Shown: piece after piece, positions 51,401-58,145 of the stretch
Numbering within the stretch: position 1 is the first letter of the stretch
How the letters are laid out: each line of letters opens with the position of its first letter
NCBI GenBank assembly: GCA_964437415.1
Contig: CAYTGN010000008.1
Span: 62,001-126,000, forward strand
DNA from: CADEDV01 sp964437415
Lineage (GTDB): Bacteria; Bacteroidota; Bacteroidia; Chitinophagales; Chitinophagaceae
Direction: 5' to 3'
DNA: 64,000 nt
The notes under the pieces: generated by a model
Databases searched by the model: none
The model's input: only the letters and a program-made list of their open reading frames with translations
Told to the model about the DNA's origin: nothing
Position numbers and translations under genes: made by a program

Positions 51401-52273
51401 TGTCTCCGGCTCATCTTCTTTTTCCTTAACAGGCAACAGGACGGGTTTTGATGGTAATGCAGCAGGGGCCACTCTTTTGATGCTGCTGTCGAGCACCCGC
51501 AAAAATGGTTTACCCTCTTTATATACAAATTCAAATTTTCCTTTCAGGTCGTCATCAAGGGAGTAGCCGTATGCTTCGAGCAATTTGTTTTTTTCCTTGT
51601 CCCAGTTGCGGATGCTGTCAAAATAATTGGGGCCGTAGGCGTTCAGCAACTGCACAAATACGATCACCTTGGGCAAACAAAGCGGATGATCACTATCGTC
51701 ATAATCACAACTGGTATCAAAGTTTCTTTCCTCGTTCTTGCGGATGATCACCTTATAGGTTTCACCGTTCAGGGTAACGGAGGCTTTCACGGTTTCGTTT
51801 TCAGCAAAATCAATTCTCGCCTTATGGGTTCGTAAAAAAGTTTCGGCTTCTATAATCGTTTCAGGGGAAGAGAGCAGCCGCAGTGTCTTCAGGTCAATAG
51901 TTTTCATTTTGGCCACAGTGTGCCGTTGGTCATACTTCACATCATCACTTTGCAGGTGGCCGCGGTCAATCATTTCCTGCAACTGGAACAATGAAGCAGC
52001 TTCGTGCCGGCAAATATCACCAAGATTATAAGGGCAGGTGCAGCGAAGTGAAAGACCTTTGGGGTCTTTAAATTTTTGGATATATACTTTGTAAAAAGTG
52101 GAGTAGATATCATCTTTCACACGGAATATGGCAGAGCCAAAAAGGTCATCGTATTCCACCAACTCACAAAATCCAATTGCATGTATCTTCTTTCCCCTGC
52201 GGATCACTTCGTCCGTTCCATGGGTATATACATATTTGATAAGGTGCGGCAGGGCCATAGTATCAATGGGCAA
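48494..52273 (-). CDS. SWIM zinc-finger SNF2-family helicase/ATPase
   Basis: A 1259-residue protein; ATG 52258 (MALPHLIKYVY) may be the true start. A SWIM zinc finger near the N-terminus has ligands Cys78, Cys80, Cys88 and His90 (RCTCPYNLGDICRHE). A long middle region of unassigned fold follows. The SNF2 ATPase occupies the C-terminal third: motif I DDMGLGKTVQ (about 822), DESQ box (about 917, ILDESQAIKNP), the motif VI arginine pair in QQAIDRTHRIGQ, and the helicase C-terminal lobe. Such proteins remodel DNA-protein complexes; bacterial SWIM/SNF2 proteins are linked to transcription or DNA repair. Acidic motif II is DESQ rather than DEAH. Confidence 0.9.
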   Translation of the reverse strand: MPIDTMALPHLIKYVYTHGTDEVIRRGKKIHAIGFCELVEYDDLFGSAIFRVKDDIYSTFYKVYIQKFKDPKGLSLRCTCPYNLGDICRHEAASLFQLQEMIDRGHLQSDDVKYDQRHTVAKMKTIDLKTLRLLSSPETIIEAETFLRTHKARIDFAENETVKASVTLNGETYKVIIRKNEERNFDTSCDYDDSDHPLCLPKVIVFVQLLNAYGPNYFDSIRNWDKEKNKLLEAYGYSLDDDLKGKFEFVYKEGKPFLRVLDSSIKRVAPAALPSKPVLLPVKEKEDEPETEETEVVITKSSQRLGVVFNFHKKTYPQFTVDVIIGEPNESNDGFAGKTEKLDISRYVDADKLSESDRDLLTSLRKLQDGEINKYISRNSPFSGIWENIIHQEDDDLPEETKELMAEYLLPKLKKLFADLKENPFVFLLPANKTFRTSSLETVELAREEARPHFIVRKNSHYTIHCRVNMGSMEYDLGENDSNSPLFFLYNQQLHLWKSNEAIHLTEKFLPSGKMSVPADEWNKTLHQFLLPLAKEYKVDFDKSLVQEIKDGDPEVKLFLVEKGEYLVFQPTYSYKGYETRAKDRDEMVVPQGDKVLIVHRNRQKENDFVEKLKNLHSNFIYNEESASLALKGADVLRNNWFFLFVDAMKDMKTPVFGFEALKNFRFNTAKPQTKIFISSNTDWFDAKVDIVFGDQKVTVAEVKRALANKQQFVQLGDGTLGILPDEWIKKYSLLFRVGEGKANSLKLSRFHLSVVDELFEQRDEEELSVQLEEKYERLRQFNQIKEIEPPYHLKMVLRPYQVAGYQWLNYLSEINWGGILADDMGLGKTVQALSFLDHYRNDKGKLKALVVCPTTLIYNWENEIKKFTPKLTYRIHHGATRTRLKEELMDHEVTITTYGTLRSDIKLLLSVEFDYVILDESQAIKNPASKVTKAASLLNAKHRLCMSGTPLQNNTFDIFAQMNFLNPGMLGTMEFFRQEFAIPIDKFGEQDRKEHLKKILYPFILRRTKEQVAKDLPEKQEMILWCEMEDEQRKIYDAYRNDFRDKILGTIQEQGIQKSQLTILQGLMKLRQICDSPAILNEQEKFENHSIKLDELAREIVENIGDHKALVFSQFLGMLALIKAKLEELGVKYEYFDGSTSAPDREKAIQSFQNKDEVRVFLISLKAGGVGLNLTAADYVYIVDPWWNPAVEQQAIDRTHRIGQTKNIFAYRMICKDTIEDKIIQLQEKKRALAKEIISDDATFVKSLTREDVEYLFS

Positions 52274-52462
52274 TGGACAACCGGCAGAATAATCGTTTAG
52301 CTATTGCCCTTTGCCAGTTGCCTGTTGCATATTTCTTATTGAAAAGGACAATCGGCAAAAATAAAAGAAAGTGCAGCGGATTTCCTTGCAAAAGAGGGAG
52401 AAATAATAAATAAACCCAAATCAATATTACCAGGGAAGAAATGTGTTATCTTAGATGGTTTT

Positions 52463-53188
52463 TTATTTGACTAAAAGCTTTCCTTCCTTATATAGCGGCA
52501 GCACATTGGCCACATCATCTGTAAGGCAGAATTTTATATCCTCTATAAGTCCGAATCTTTCTACCAGCCGGTGATAGTGGGTAAGTTGGGGAGCAAACTT
52601 CAGCAGGTTGTTTTTGTTTTTTGCATACATGGTCTCTGCCATCAATGAGCTGTCGCAATGAATGGTAAATTCATTTTTCAAACGGTGAATGACAGCACCT
52701 GCAAATAAAGTGTCTTCCAGGTTGAAGCGGTCTTTCCAGCCGGCACAACCCAGCACCACATTCTTTTTTTCTGCAACGAGGTAATCACAAACGGCCGATA
52801 AATTAGGAAAGGAACCCGAGATGATGGTGTCAGCCCCCTTATCCAATGCCATTTGTAAAAGGCGGGTGCCGTTGGTTGTTGTCAAAACCAGCGTCTGGCC
52901 TTCGATAAACTCCCGGTGATATTCTAAGGGAGAATTGCCATGTTCAAGTCCCTCGGCTAGTTTTCCGTCTCTTTCTCCGGCAGCGATGCCGCCAATACTC
53001 TTGCTGATCTCAATGGCCCTGGCTACTGAATCAACAGGAATCACAGCTTTGGCGCCGTTATACAGTGCAGAAGCGATAGTGGATGTTGCCCGGAACACAT
53101 CAATGATCACAACAACACTGTTGCTGAGATCATACAAGTGTAAAAGTGCGGGGGAAAGGGATGTATTTAAAGTGGGCTTGTCTGTCAT
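52463..53188 (-). CDS. ComB-family 2-phosphosulfolactate phosphatase-like protein
   Basis: A 241-residue protein with the family blocks VVVIIDVFRATSTIASAL, GERDGKLAEGLEHGNSP and LTTTNGTRLLQ. In methanogens ComB removes phosphate from 2-phospho-3-sulfolactate on the way to coenzyme M. Neither comA nor comC is visible here, so the bacterial substrate is uncertain and the gene symbol is withheld. Sulfonate chemistry is known in Bacteroidota (sulfonolipids), which makes a sulfolactate role possible. A perfect -7 box (minus, 53200-53207) precedes it. Confidence 0.8.
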   Translation of the reverse strand: MTDKPTLNTSLSPALLHLYDLSNSVVVIIDVFRATSTIASALYNGAKAVIPVDSVARAIEISKSIGGIAAGERDGKLAEGLEHGNSPLEYHREFIEGQTLVLTTTNGTRLLQMALDKGADTIISGSFPNLSAVCDYLVAEKKNVVLGCAGWKDRFNLEDTLFAGAVIHRLKNEFTIHCDSSLMAETMYAKNKNNLLKFAPQLTHYHRLVERFGLIEDIKFCLTDDVANVLPLYKEGKLLVK

Positions 53189-53199
53189 AAATTCTGCCG

Positions 53200-53207
53200 C
53201 AAAAATA
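53200..53207 (-). promoter_or_regulatory. Bacteroidota -7 box (TATTTTTG) of the ComB-like gene
   Basis: Read on the minus strand it is a perfect TAnnTTTG with its first T 19 bases before the ATG at 53188. Confidence 0.5.
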
Positions 53208-53234
53208 ATGGAACAAACTGTAACCGGGAGAGCT

Positions 53235-53711
53235 TCATTTTATCAGCAGTTTTTTCCACTTGTCACTCTCGGCAAATTCCCTGATGGTCTTATTTCGCTG
53301 TTCCAGCAGCTTTTTCATGTAATTAGTGAGATATAGTGCATTGAACCAACGCCCCATCATTCCATAAGGTGATTCAAAATGAAAAAGATCTATCAGGATG
53401 GTCCCATTGTCGCAGGGTTTGAAGTAGTGCTCATGCTTCATTTCTTTAAAATCTCCCTGCAGTTGCACATCGGTGAACATTTCGGGTATTCTCATTTCCG
53501 TGATCTTCACCCGCAACAACCTTTCTTTAAAAAGATGCCTGGCTTTCCAGGTAACAGTATCCTCTTTTTCAATCAGACCAAAACGGGTTCCTGCCACTGC
53601 TTCTTCCTTATATTTTGACATGGACTCTTTGTGCAGGCCAACATGACGGCTGAGATCAAAAACCACATCGGCGGGGGCAGCAATAAATGTAGTGAGATGT
53701 ATGGTCGGCAT
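53235..53711 (-). CDS. SRPBCC (START-like) family protein
   Basis: ATG 53711 gives 158 residues starting MPTIHLTTFIAAPADVVFDLSRH, the standard SRPBCC opening (a ten-residue extension from 53738 lacks family features). The curved-sheet pattern continues with DTVTWKARHLFKERLLRVKIT and KHEHYFKPCDNGTILIDLFHFESPYGMMG. The fold binds hydrophobic ligands; relatives are often labelled cell-division-inhibitor-like without proof. An 8-bp inverted repeat lies just upstream at 53722-53744. Confidence 0.8.
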   Translation of the reverse strand: MPTIHLTTFIAAPADVVFDLSRHVGLHKESMSKYKEEAVAGTRFGLIEKEDTVTWKARHLFKERLLRVKITEMRIPEMFTDVQLQGDFKEMKHEHYFKPCDNGTILIDLFHFESPYGMMGRWFNALYLTNYMKKLLEQRNKTIREFAESDKWKKLLIK

Positions 53712-53721
53712 TGTTGGAAAT

Positions 53722-53744
53722 TGCTTTGTAAAATACACAAAGCA
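53722..53744. repeat. 8-bp inverted repeat between the TPR-like and SRPBCC genes
   Basis: TGCTTTGT (53722-53729) and ACAAAGCA (53737-53744) with a 7-base spacer. It lies between a stop (53772) and a start (53711) on the minus strand. It may be a terminator without a U-run or an operator for the SRPBCC gene. Confidence 0.45.
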
Positions 53745-53771
53745 GAGTTTTACAGCAAGCTTCGGGCCGCT

Positions 53772-55346
53772 TTATTTGGTCAATAGCCTGGTGGGAAGTT
53801 TTCTTTTGCTTTGCCTGTATTTTTCATAGATAACTTTTCCCATCGGCTTTTGATGCACTTTGCTTTCTAACCAGGAGATGATATCGAGATACGCAAAGGC
53901 CCTTGTTTCAAACCGGTTTTTTTCGAGGTGTTTTACGTTGCTGAGGAATTTTTCCAGCTCCGGTTTTAATTGTCGTGGCGAGAAAGTGAGGGCATTTTTT
54001 AAAAAACGGAACATCTCTTCTTCTATCACTGTCAGGTTTTTCATTTTCGCCATGAAGCGATAAACCGATTTGGTCAGCGACTCAATAATGCTGTCATTAC
54101 CCAGTTCATAATGAGCCATCAGGTGCATCAGGCGGGCATAACATTGCAGGTCGTTTCGCAGTCCGGCAGGACCATTGATGATCTTTTGCAAATAATCAAT
54201 GGCCGTATCATAATGCCCGGCGCCAAAATAAAGAGAAGCGATCTTGTAATTAAAAACAAGGATGCGGTGGCTGTCAACATACAGCGCATACTCATCTAGT
54301 TTTTCCTGTATGGATGGCGCCAGTTGCAGGCCTTCTTCAAATGTGCCTGTCATCAGGTGCCAGTTCAGTTTGGCGCTGTTGATATAAATAGAGGTGTGGA
54401 TGCGGAAGTTGTCATGCACCGTGGAAGCCGTTGTTTCGGCAAATTCTTCAAATTGCTTCAACGTGGTCCTGAATTTCTCAAAATTGCGGAGATCAAAATG
54501 TGCATTCAGCAGGTTGTGCATGCCTTTGATGTAGTGACCCGTTTCTGTCATCACCATCAGAGGTTCTTTACTATAGAGATCAATCCATTTCTGGCTGTAG
54601 CGGTAATACATCAGGAAATCCTGGCGGATGAAAGCATACCAGCAGTAACTCTGGTAGAGGTATAACAGCTCGTAAAAATCAGTGATGTTTTCTTCATCCG
54701 GGGGCAGGTGTTTCTTAAAATAATCCCTGATCCCTTTTTCATCTTCCTGGTTGCGGGCATGACCGTTGCGGACATACCAGTTATACAACATCAGCGCCAG
54801 GTTCGATAATTTCACCACCCGATCAATATGTTCGCTGATGTCAGCCGCTTCTTTGGCGATCAGCTCTGTTCTTTCGGTGCTGCTCCGGGTGATATGAAGG
54901 GTTTCTATTTTTTTCTCCAGCGAGATCACCTGTGCCAGATAATTGAATTTGTGATTGGCCTTAGCCATTTCTTTGGCTTTTTCCAGCAATTTCAACGCCT
55001 GTTGTTTCAATCCTTTTTGATACAGCACCCTTGCATAGTCTAGCTGCTCGCTGAGCTGCAGGTCAATGCTCACCGTGGTTTTTAGTAAGCGAAGCGCCGC
55101 TAACAGTTGTTTATAAAGGTGTGTTTTCAGGTTGGCCAGTTGCGGTTTGGTGATGCCCGGCAGTTTTTTCAGCAGCAACTTTTCATCATATTCTTCCATT
55201 TTATCCAGCGCATCAAAAAGACGGATGATCTTGAGGTCTTCGTTGCCGGAACTTCGTTTTATATACAGCTTGAAATGCCTTTTTTCGGCTTTTTCAAGGG
55301 TGTGAATGAGTTGTAATAATATGTCGGTTGAACGGTTGGGCATCAT
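53772..55346 (-). CDS. Large helical TPR-like protein of unknown function
   Basis: About 524 residues from MMPNRSTDILLQLI (the frame is open to 55367). It is soluble and almost wholly alpha-helical, with degenerate repeats of 34-40 residues: YAKVLYQKGL-type and YQKGLKQQALKLLEKAKEMA at about 120-140, YFGAGHYDTAIDYLQKII at about 375, and others. The C-terminus is basic (RQSKRKLPTRLLTK). It resembles hypothetical helical-repeat proteins of Chitinophagaceae. No enzymatic motif. It may be a scaffold or regulator. Confidence 0.6.
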   Translation of the reverse strand: MMPNRSTDILLQLIHTLEKAEKRHFKLYIKRSSGNEDLKIIRLFDALDKMEEYDEKLLLKKLPGITKPQLANLKTHLYKQLLAALRLLKTTVSIDLQLSEQLDYARVLYQKGLKQQALKLLEKAKEMAKANHKFNYLAQVISLEKKIETLHITRSSTERTELIAKEAADISEHIDRVVKLSNLALMLYNWYVRNGHARNQEDEKGIRDYFKKHLPPDEENITDFYELLYLYQSYCWYAFIRQDFLMYYRYSQKWIDLYSKEPLMVMTETGHYIKGMHNLLNAHFDLRNFEKFRTTLKQFEEFAETTASTVHDNFRIHTSIYINSAKLNWHLMTGTFEEGLQLAPSIQEKLDEYALYVDSHRILVFNYKIASLYFGAGHYDTAIDYLQKIINGPAGLRNDLQCYARLMHLMAHYELGNDSIIESLTKSVYRFMAKMKNLTVIEEEMFRFLKNALTFSPRQLKPELEKFLSNVKHLEKNRFETRAFAYLDIISWLESKVHQKPMGKVIYEKYRQSKRKLPTRLLTK

Positions 55347-55432
55347 ATCGATTTTTTCCTGAAACACATGACCAGCAAGGGTTTTGTCAAATGATCAACC
55401 CCGTTGGCATAAGCAATTTTCACCTATTTTGT

Positions 55433-55464
55433 TTTGAAAGCCATTGTTGGTGCCGCTACTTTTG
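55433..55464 (+). promoter_or_regulatory. Complete Bacteroidota promoter (TTTG, 20 bases, TACTTTTG) driving a non-coding region
   Basis: TTTG at 55433-55436 and a perfect TACTTTTG at 55457-55464 are separated by 20 bases, inside the expected 17-23. It is the best-formed promoter in the window, yet no coding sequence begins until 55735. Confidence 0.7.
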
Positions 55465-55469
55465 CATCA

Positions 55470-55663
55470 GAGGTAATTCATACAGCAGGCAATCGTCAGA
55501 AAAGGCTAAGCAAGGTCAGAGGTCGTAATCGGAGCCACAAATGTCTGCAAAAAAGCTGAAATCCCGAAAGCTTTCGGATCAGCCACTCGCACTACTACGA
55601 AAAATTTTCATATGGCAAGCAATCGTTAGAGGTCAGTCCGTTTCTACGGAAGGACCTTTTTTT
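55470..55663 (+). ncRNA. Candidate stand-alone structured RNA, about 195 nt
   Basis: A promoter with both elements lies just upstream and a strong intrinsic terminator ends the region. There is no credible reading frame. Nested complementary segments suggest an extended hairpin: TCGTA (55523-55527) with TACGA (55596-55600), GCTGA (55555-55559) with TCAGC (55579-55583), and the palindrome CCGAAAGCTTTCGG (55564-55577) at the apex. The following gene has its own -7-like box after the terminator, so this is unlikely to be a 5' leader. The size is similar to 6S RNA, and a 6S-like RNA is one possibility, but no family could be assigned by eye. Confidence 0.55.
55630..55663 (+). terminator. Intrinsic terminator of the candidate RNA
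   Basis: AGGTC/GACCT plus TCCG/CGGA form an 9-bp stem with a two-base internal mismatch and a 6-base loop, followed by seven T. It lies 72 bases before the asparaginase start. Confidence 0.8.
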
Positions 55664-55710
55664 GTTTTACGTATGCCACACCTCCGGGTATGGCATACGT
55701 ACTCAATCAG

Positions 55711-55718
55711 TATCTTCA
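55711..55718 (+). promoter_or_regulatory. -7-like box (TATCTTCA) of the asparaginase gene
   Basis: Matches TAnnTTTG at four of six fixed positions, 24 bases before ATG 55735 and downstream of the terminator of the candidate RNA, which supports separate transcription. Confidence 0.3.
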
Positions 55719-55734
55719 CGCCAAATGCATTGCT

Positions 55735-56223
55735 ATGGCCATTCGCATCTTCATCACCGGCGGCACTTTTGATAAAGAATACAACGAGCTGAACGGGCAG
55801 CTTTATTTTAAAGACACACACATGCATGACCTGCTGCAAATGGGCCGCAGCCGGGTGCCGGTGGAGATCAGGACACTGATGATGATTGACAGTCTTGAAA
55901 TGACCAGTGGAGATCGCAGCCTCATCGCACATCAGTGCATCCAGTGCGAAGAAGATAAAATTGTTATCACCCACGGCACCGATACCATGGCAGAAACCGC
56001 AAAAGTGCTGGCGGAAAAAATAAAAAACAAAACCATTATACTCACAGGCGCCATGATACCTATCAAGTTTGGCAGCAGCGATGGTTTGTTTAACCTCGGC
56101 AGTGCCCTTGCGTTTGCCCAAACGCTGCCTGCCGGTGTGTATGTAGCGATGAATGGCCGTTATTTCACCTGGGACAATGTTCGCAAAAACAAACAAACCG
56201 GAGTTTTTGAAGAGATCCGGTAA
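55735..56223 (+). CDS. Single-domain asparaginase-like protein
   Basis: ATG 55735 gives 162 residues starting MAIRIFITGGTFDKEY; the open frame to 55690 has no family match. This is only the N-terminal half of the usual 330-residue asparaginase. Conserved residues are present: Thr11 in TGGTFDK, Thr82-Asp83 in HGTDTM, and Lys99 in the KTIILTGAM strand before SSDGLFNL. Truncated single-domain members are recurrent in bacteria and not necessarily broken. They may dimerise differently or act on another amide. No signal peptide. Confidence 0.8.
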   Translation: MAIRIFITGGTFDKEYNELNGQLYFKDTHMHDLLQMGRSRVPVEIRTLMMIDSLEMTSGDRSLIAHQCIQCEEDKIVITHGTDTMAETAKVLAEKIKNKTIILTGAMIPIKFGSSDGLFNLGSALAFAQTLPAGVYVAMNGRYFTWDNVRKNKQTGVFEEIR

Positions 56224-56247
56224 TGTTTTTTAACCGGGCATCCTTTT

Positions 56248-56282
56248 TTTGACCTGGCCTGCAGGTTCCATCTTTAATTTTA
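56248..56282 (+). promoter_or_regulatory. Bacteroidota promoter of the AraC-type regulator gene
   Basis: TTTG at 56248-56251 and TAATTTTA (one mismatch to TAnnTTTG) at 56275-56282, spaced 23 bases. The start codon is 23 bases after the first T of the -7 box. Confidence 0.45.
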
Positions 56283-56297
56283 GCTGCACCAGCATTT

Positions 56298-57167
56298 ATG
56301 CAGCATATCGAATTTTTTCATACCGATCATTTTGAACATCATTATCACCGGGTGCCGGCGCCTGCTGCACTGAGTCATTTCATTGATTTTTTCTGGGAAA
56401 CCCGTTTTGATCATTTGTGGAAGCAGCATCCTAAGGGATTTTCAGATGCACAATTTCCGAACATCGGTTACACTTATATCATTAACCTGGGCACTCCCTT
56501 TGTGATGCAGGTGGATGATAAAAAGTTTAGTATGAAAACAGACGGGTTCCTGCCCCGTTATAATGCCATTGAATGTTTTCATAAACCGGGCAATCATCTT
56601 TTTGGCATTAAATTCCGCATCTCCCCGGTCATTTTTGAGAAAAAAGTAAATTTCTCTGAATACAAAGGCTTTATATTTCCGCTGAGCTACCTGATGGATG
56701 AAGCAGTGATCGAGAAAGTGAAAAAAGCAAAAAATTTTGAAGAAAGAACAGGCATCCTGTCCGAATACTTTTTTTCTGTGCTGGCAAAACATTCAGGTTC
56801 ATTGCAGCCAGTGATGATCGTCAGCAAGATCCTGGATCATTGTTTTCAGCACAATGACTTTAGTGTTTCACTGGAAAAAGTAGCTGTAGCGCATAAGATA
56901 TCTGTCCGCACCCTTCAGCGATATTTTGAAACCTGCACAGGCATCAGCAGCAAACAGGCGCTGCAGGTGATGCGGATCAGGAAGGCCACAACACATCTCA
57001 TTAACTCTCCCGGTGACTTTCATTACTCCAGATACGGCTATTATGACCACAGCCATTTTTATAAACACCTGAAACAATTTTTGGGAACGGGCATGTTAAA
57101 AACGCTGCAGCCGCATCTCAAATTGGCGGACAACCTGCAGCAGTCCCCGTCGAAGATTAATTACTGA
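56298..57167 (+). CDS. AraC-family transcriptional regulator
   Basis: A 289-residue protein. The N-terminal domain (about 1-150) has the FHTDHFEHHYHRVPAPAALSHFIDFFWE opening (partly quoted) of the DUF6597-type sensor domain common in Bacteroidota AraC proteins. The C-terminal HTH domain (about 180-275) includes VSLEKVAVAHKISVRTLQRYF and YYDHSHFYKHLKQFLG. It follows the asparaginase gene and converges with the S41 peptidase gene. The ligand is unknown. Confidence 0.88.
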   Translation: MQHIEFFHTDHFEHHYHRVPAPAALSHFIDFFWETRFDHLWKQHPKGFSDAQFPNIGYTYIINLGTPFVMQVDDKKFSMKTDGFLPRYNAIECFHKPGNHLFGIKFRISPVIFEKKVNFSEYKGFIFPLSYLMDEAVIEKVKKAKNFEERTGILSEYFFSVLAKHSGSLQPVMIVSKILDHCFQHNDFSVSLEKVAVAHKISVRTLQRYFETCTGISSKQALQVMRIRKATTHLINSPGDFHYSRYGYYDHSHFYKHLKQFLGTGMLKTLQPHLKLADNLQQSPSKINY

Positions 57168-57174
57168 TAAATGA

Positions 57175-58128
57175 TCATGCAGGTTTTTTCTTTTTTATAG
57201 TTTCCATCGCCACTTTAATCGCTTTTTCTAATGCCTGTTCAGCCGTTACAGCTATCTCCGGTATTACACCCACTCCCTCCCAGTTGGTACCGGTTACCGG
57301 GTTGATGGCCTTGCCGGTCGGGATGAATATATTCAGTTCATCATTGATACGAAAAGACCCACCGGGATTTGCACCGCCACCTGTTGTTTCACCTATCAGC
57401 GTGGCTCTTTTTTGTGTTTGCATATTATAGGAAAACTCTTCTGCGCCGGAAAAGGTCCATTTGCTTGTAAGGATGAATAAAGGAATATCTGGTCTTGTTT
57501 TACCTTTTACATCAACTGTCCAAAACTCTGTTGTTGTATTGGTCTCTCTGAAATAAAGACTGTTCAAATGAATCTTCTCATCAAAAAAATAACTGCAGAG
57601 GTATTGCACCATGCCGGGATTGCCGCCACCATTTTTTCTAAGATCAATGATTATTGCATCAGCAGCGGAAAGTTTCCTCATGTGTTCATCGGCAATCGGG
57701 CCGGCAACAGACACCGGAAAAAACAGACGCATATCTATATACCCTATGTTGCCTTCCAGCATTTTTACTTCTTTAAAACCTCCGTCGCCGGTGTTTCCCG
57801 GCATACCGGAATTTGGAGCAGCGCTGTTGGGCCGCACCCGCATATGTTTATCCTTTTTCACCGATTGCAGTTCTTCCGTGAGTGACTGTGCAAATAAGAT
57901 GAGTGTGCTGTCCTTTTCAAAATGTCCGTCTTGGTGTTTCTTCAAAAGGTGTTTGCCGGTTTCTTTAGCTACTTCAGGAAATACATAGCTGGCAACGATC
58001 AGTTTATTTATCCGTTCAATAGCGGATGATTTATACTCATCGCTCATTTTTTTTTCCTGTGCAGCAGCATGATTGCCCGGCAGCAGCAGAAAAGAGATCA
58101 TCAGTTTTGCAATGGCGGGTCTCAGCAT
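57175..58128 (-). CDS. S41 family peptidase, exported
   Basis: A 317-residue protein with signal MISFLLLPGNHAAAQ. An N-terminal helical region (about 30-95) precedes the S41 core, in which GYIDMRLFFP and AIIIDLRKNGGGNPG are visible. The nucleophile is Ser227 in KWTFSGAEEFSYN, followed by GETTGGGANPGGSFRINDEL and a C-terminal GVGVIPEIAV. There is no PDZ domain, so it is closer to IRBP/C-terminal-processing-type members of short length. Likely a periplasmic protease. It lies 17 bases after the beta-barrel gene (on the same strand), so the two may form an operon. Confidence 0.88.
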   Translation of the reverse strand: MLRPAIAKLMISFLLLPGNHAAAQEKKMSDEYKSSAIERINKLIVASYVFPEVAKETGKHLLKKHQDGHFEKDSTLILFAQSLTEELQSVKKDKHMRVRPNSAAPNSGMPGNTGDGGFKEVKMLEGNIGYIDMRLFFPVSVAGPIADEHMRKLSAADAIIIDLRKNGGGNPGMVQYLCSYFFDEKIHLNSLYFRETNTTTEFWTVDVKGKTRPDIPLFILTSKWTFSGAEEFSYNMQTQKRATLIGETTGGGANPGGSFRINDELNIFIPTGKAINPVTGTNWEGVGVIPEIAVTAEQALEKAIKVAMETIKKKKPA

Positions 58129-58145
58129 AACAATCAGTTATATTA

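Noticed and set aside
55630..55663. Resemblance to the SRP RNA or RNase P core (AGGTC, GTCCG, GGAAGGA).
   Set aside because: The bases form a simple terminator hairpin with a T-run; the conserved apical loop and partner segments of those RNAs are absent.
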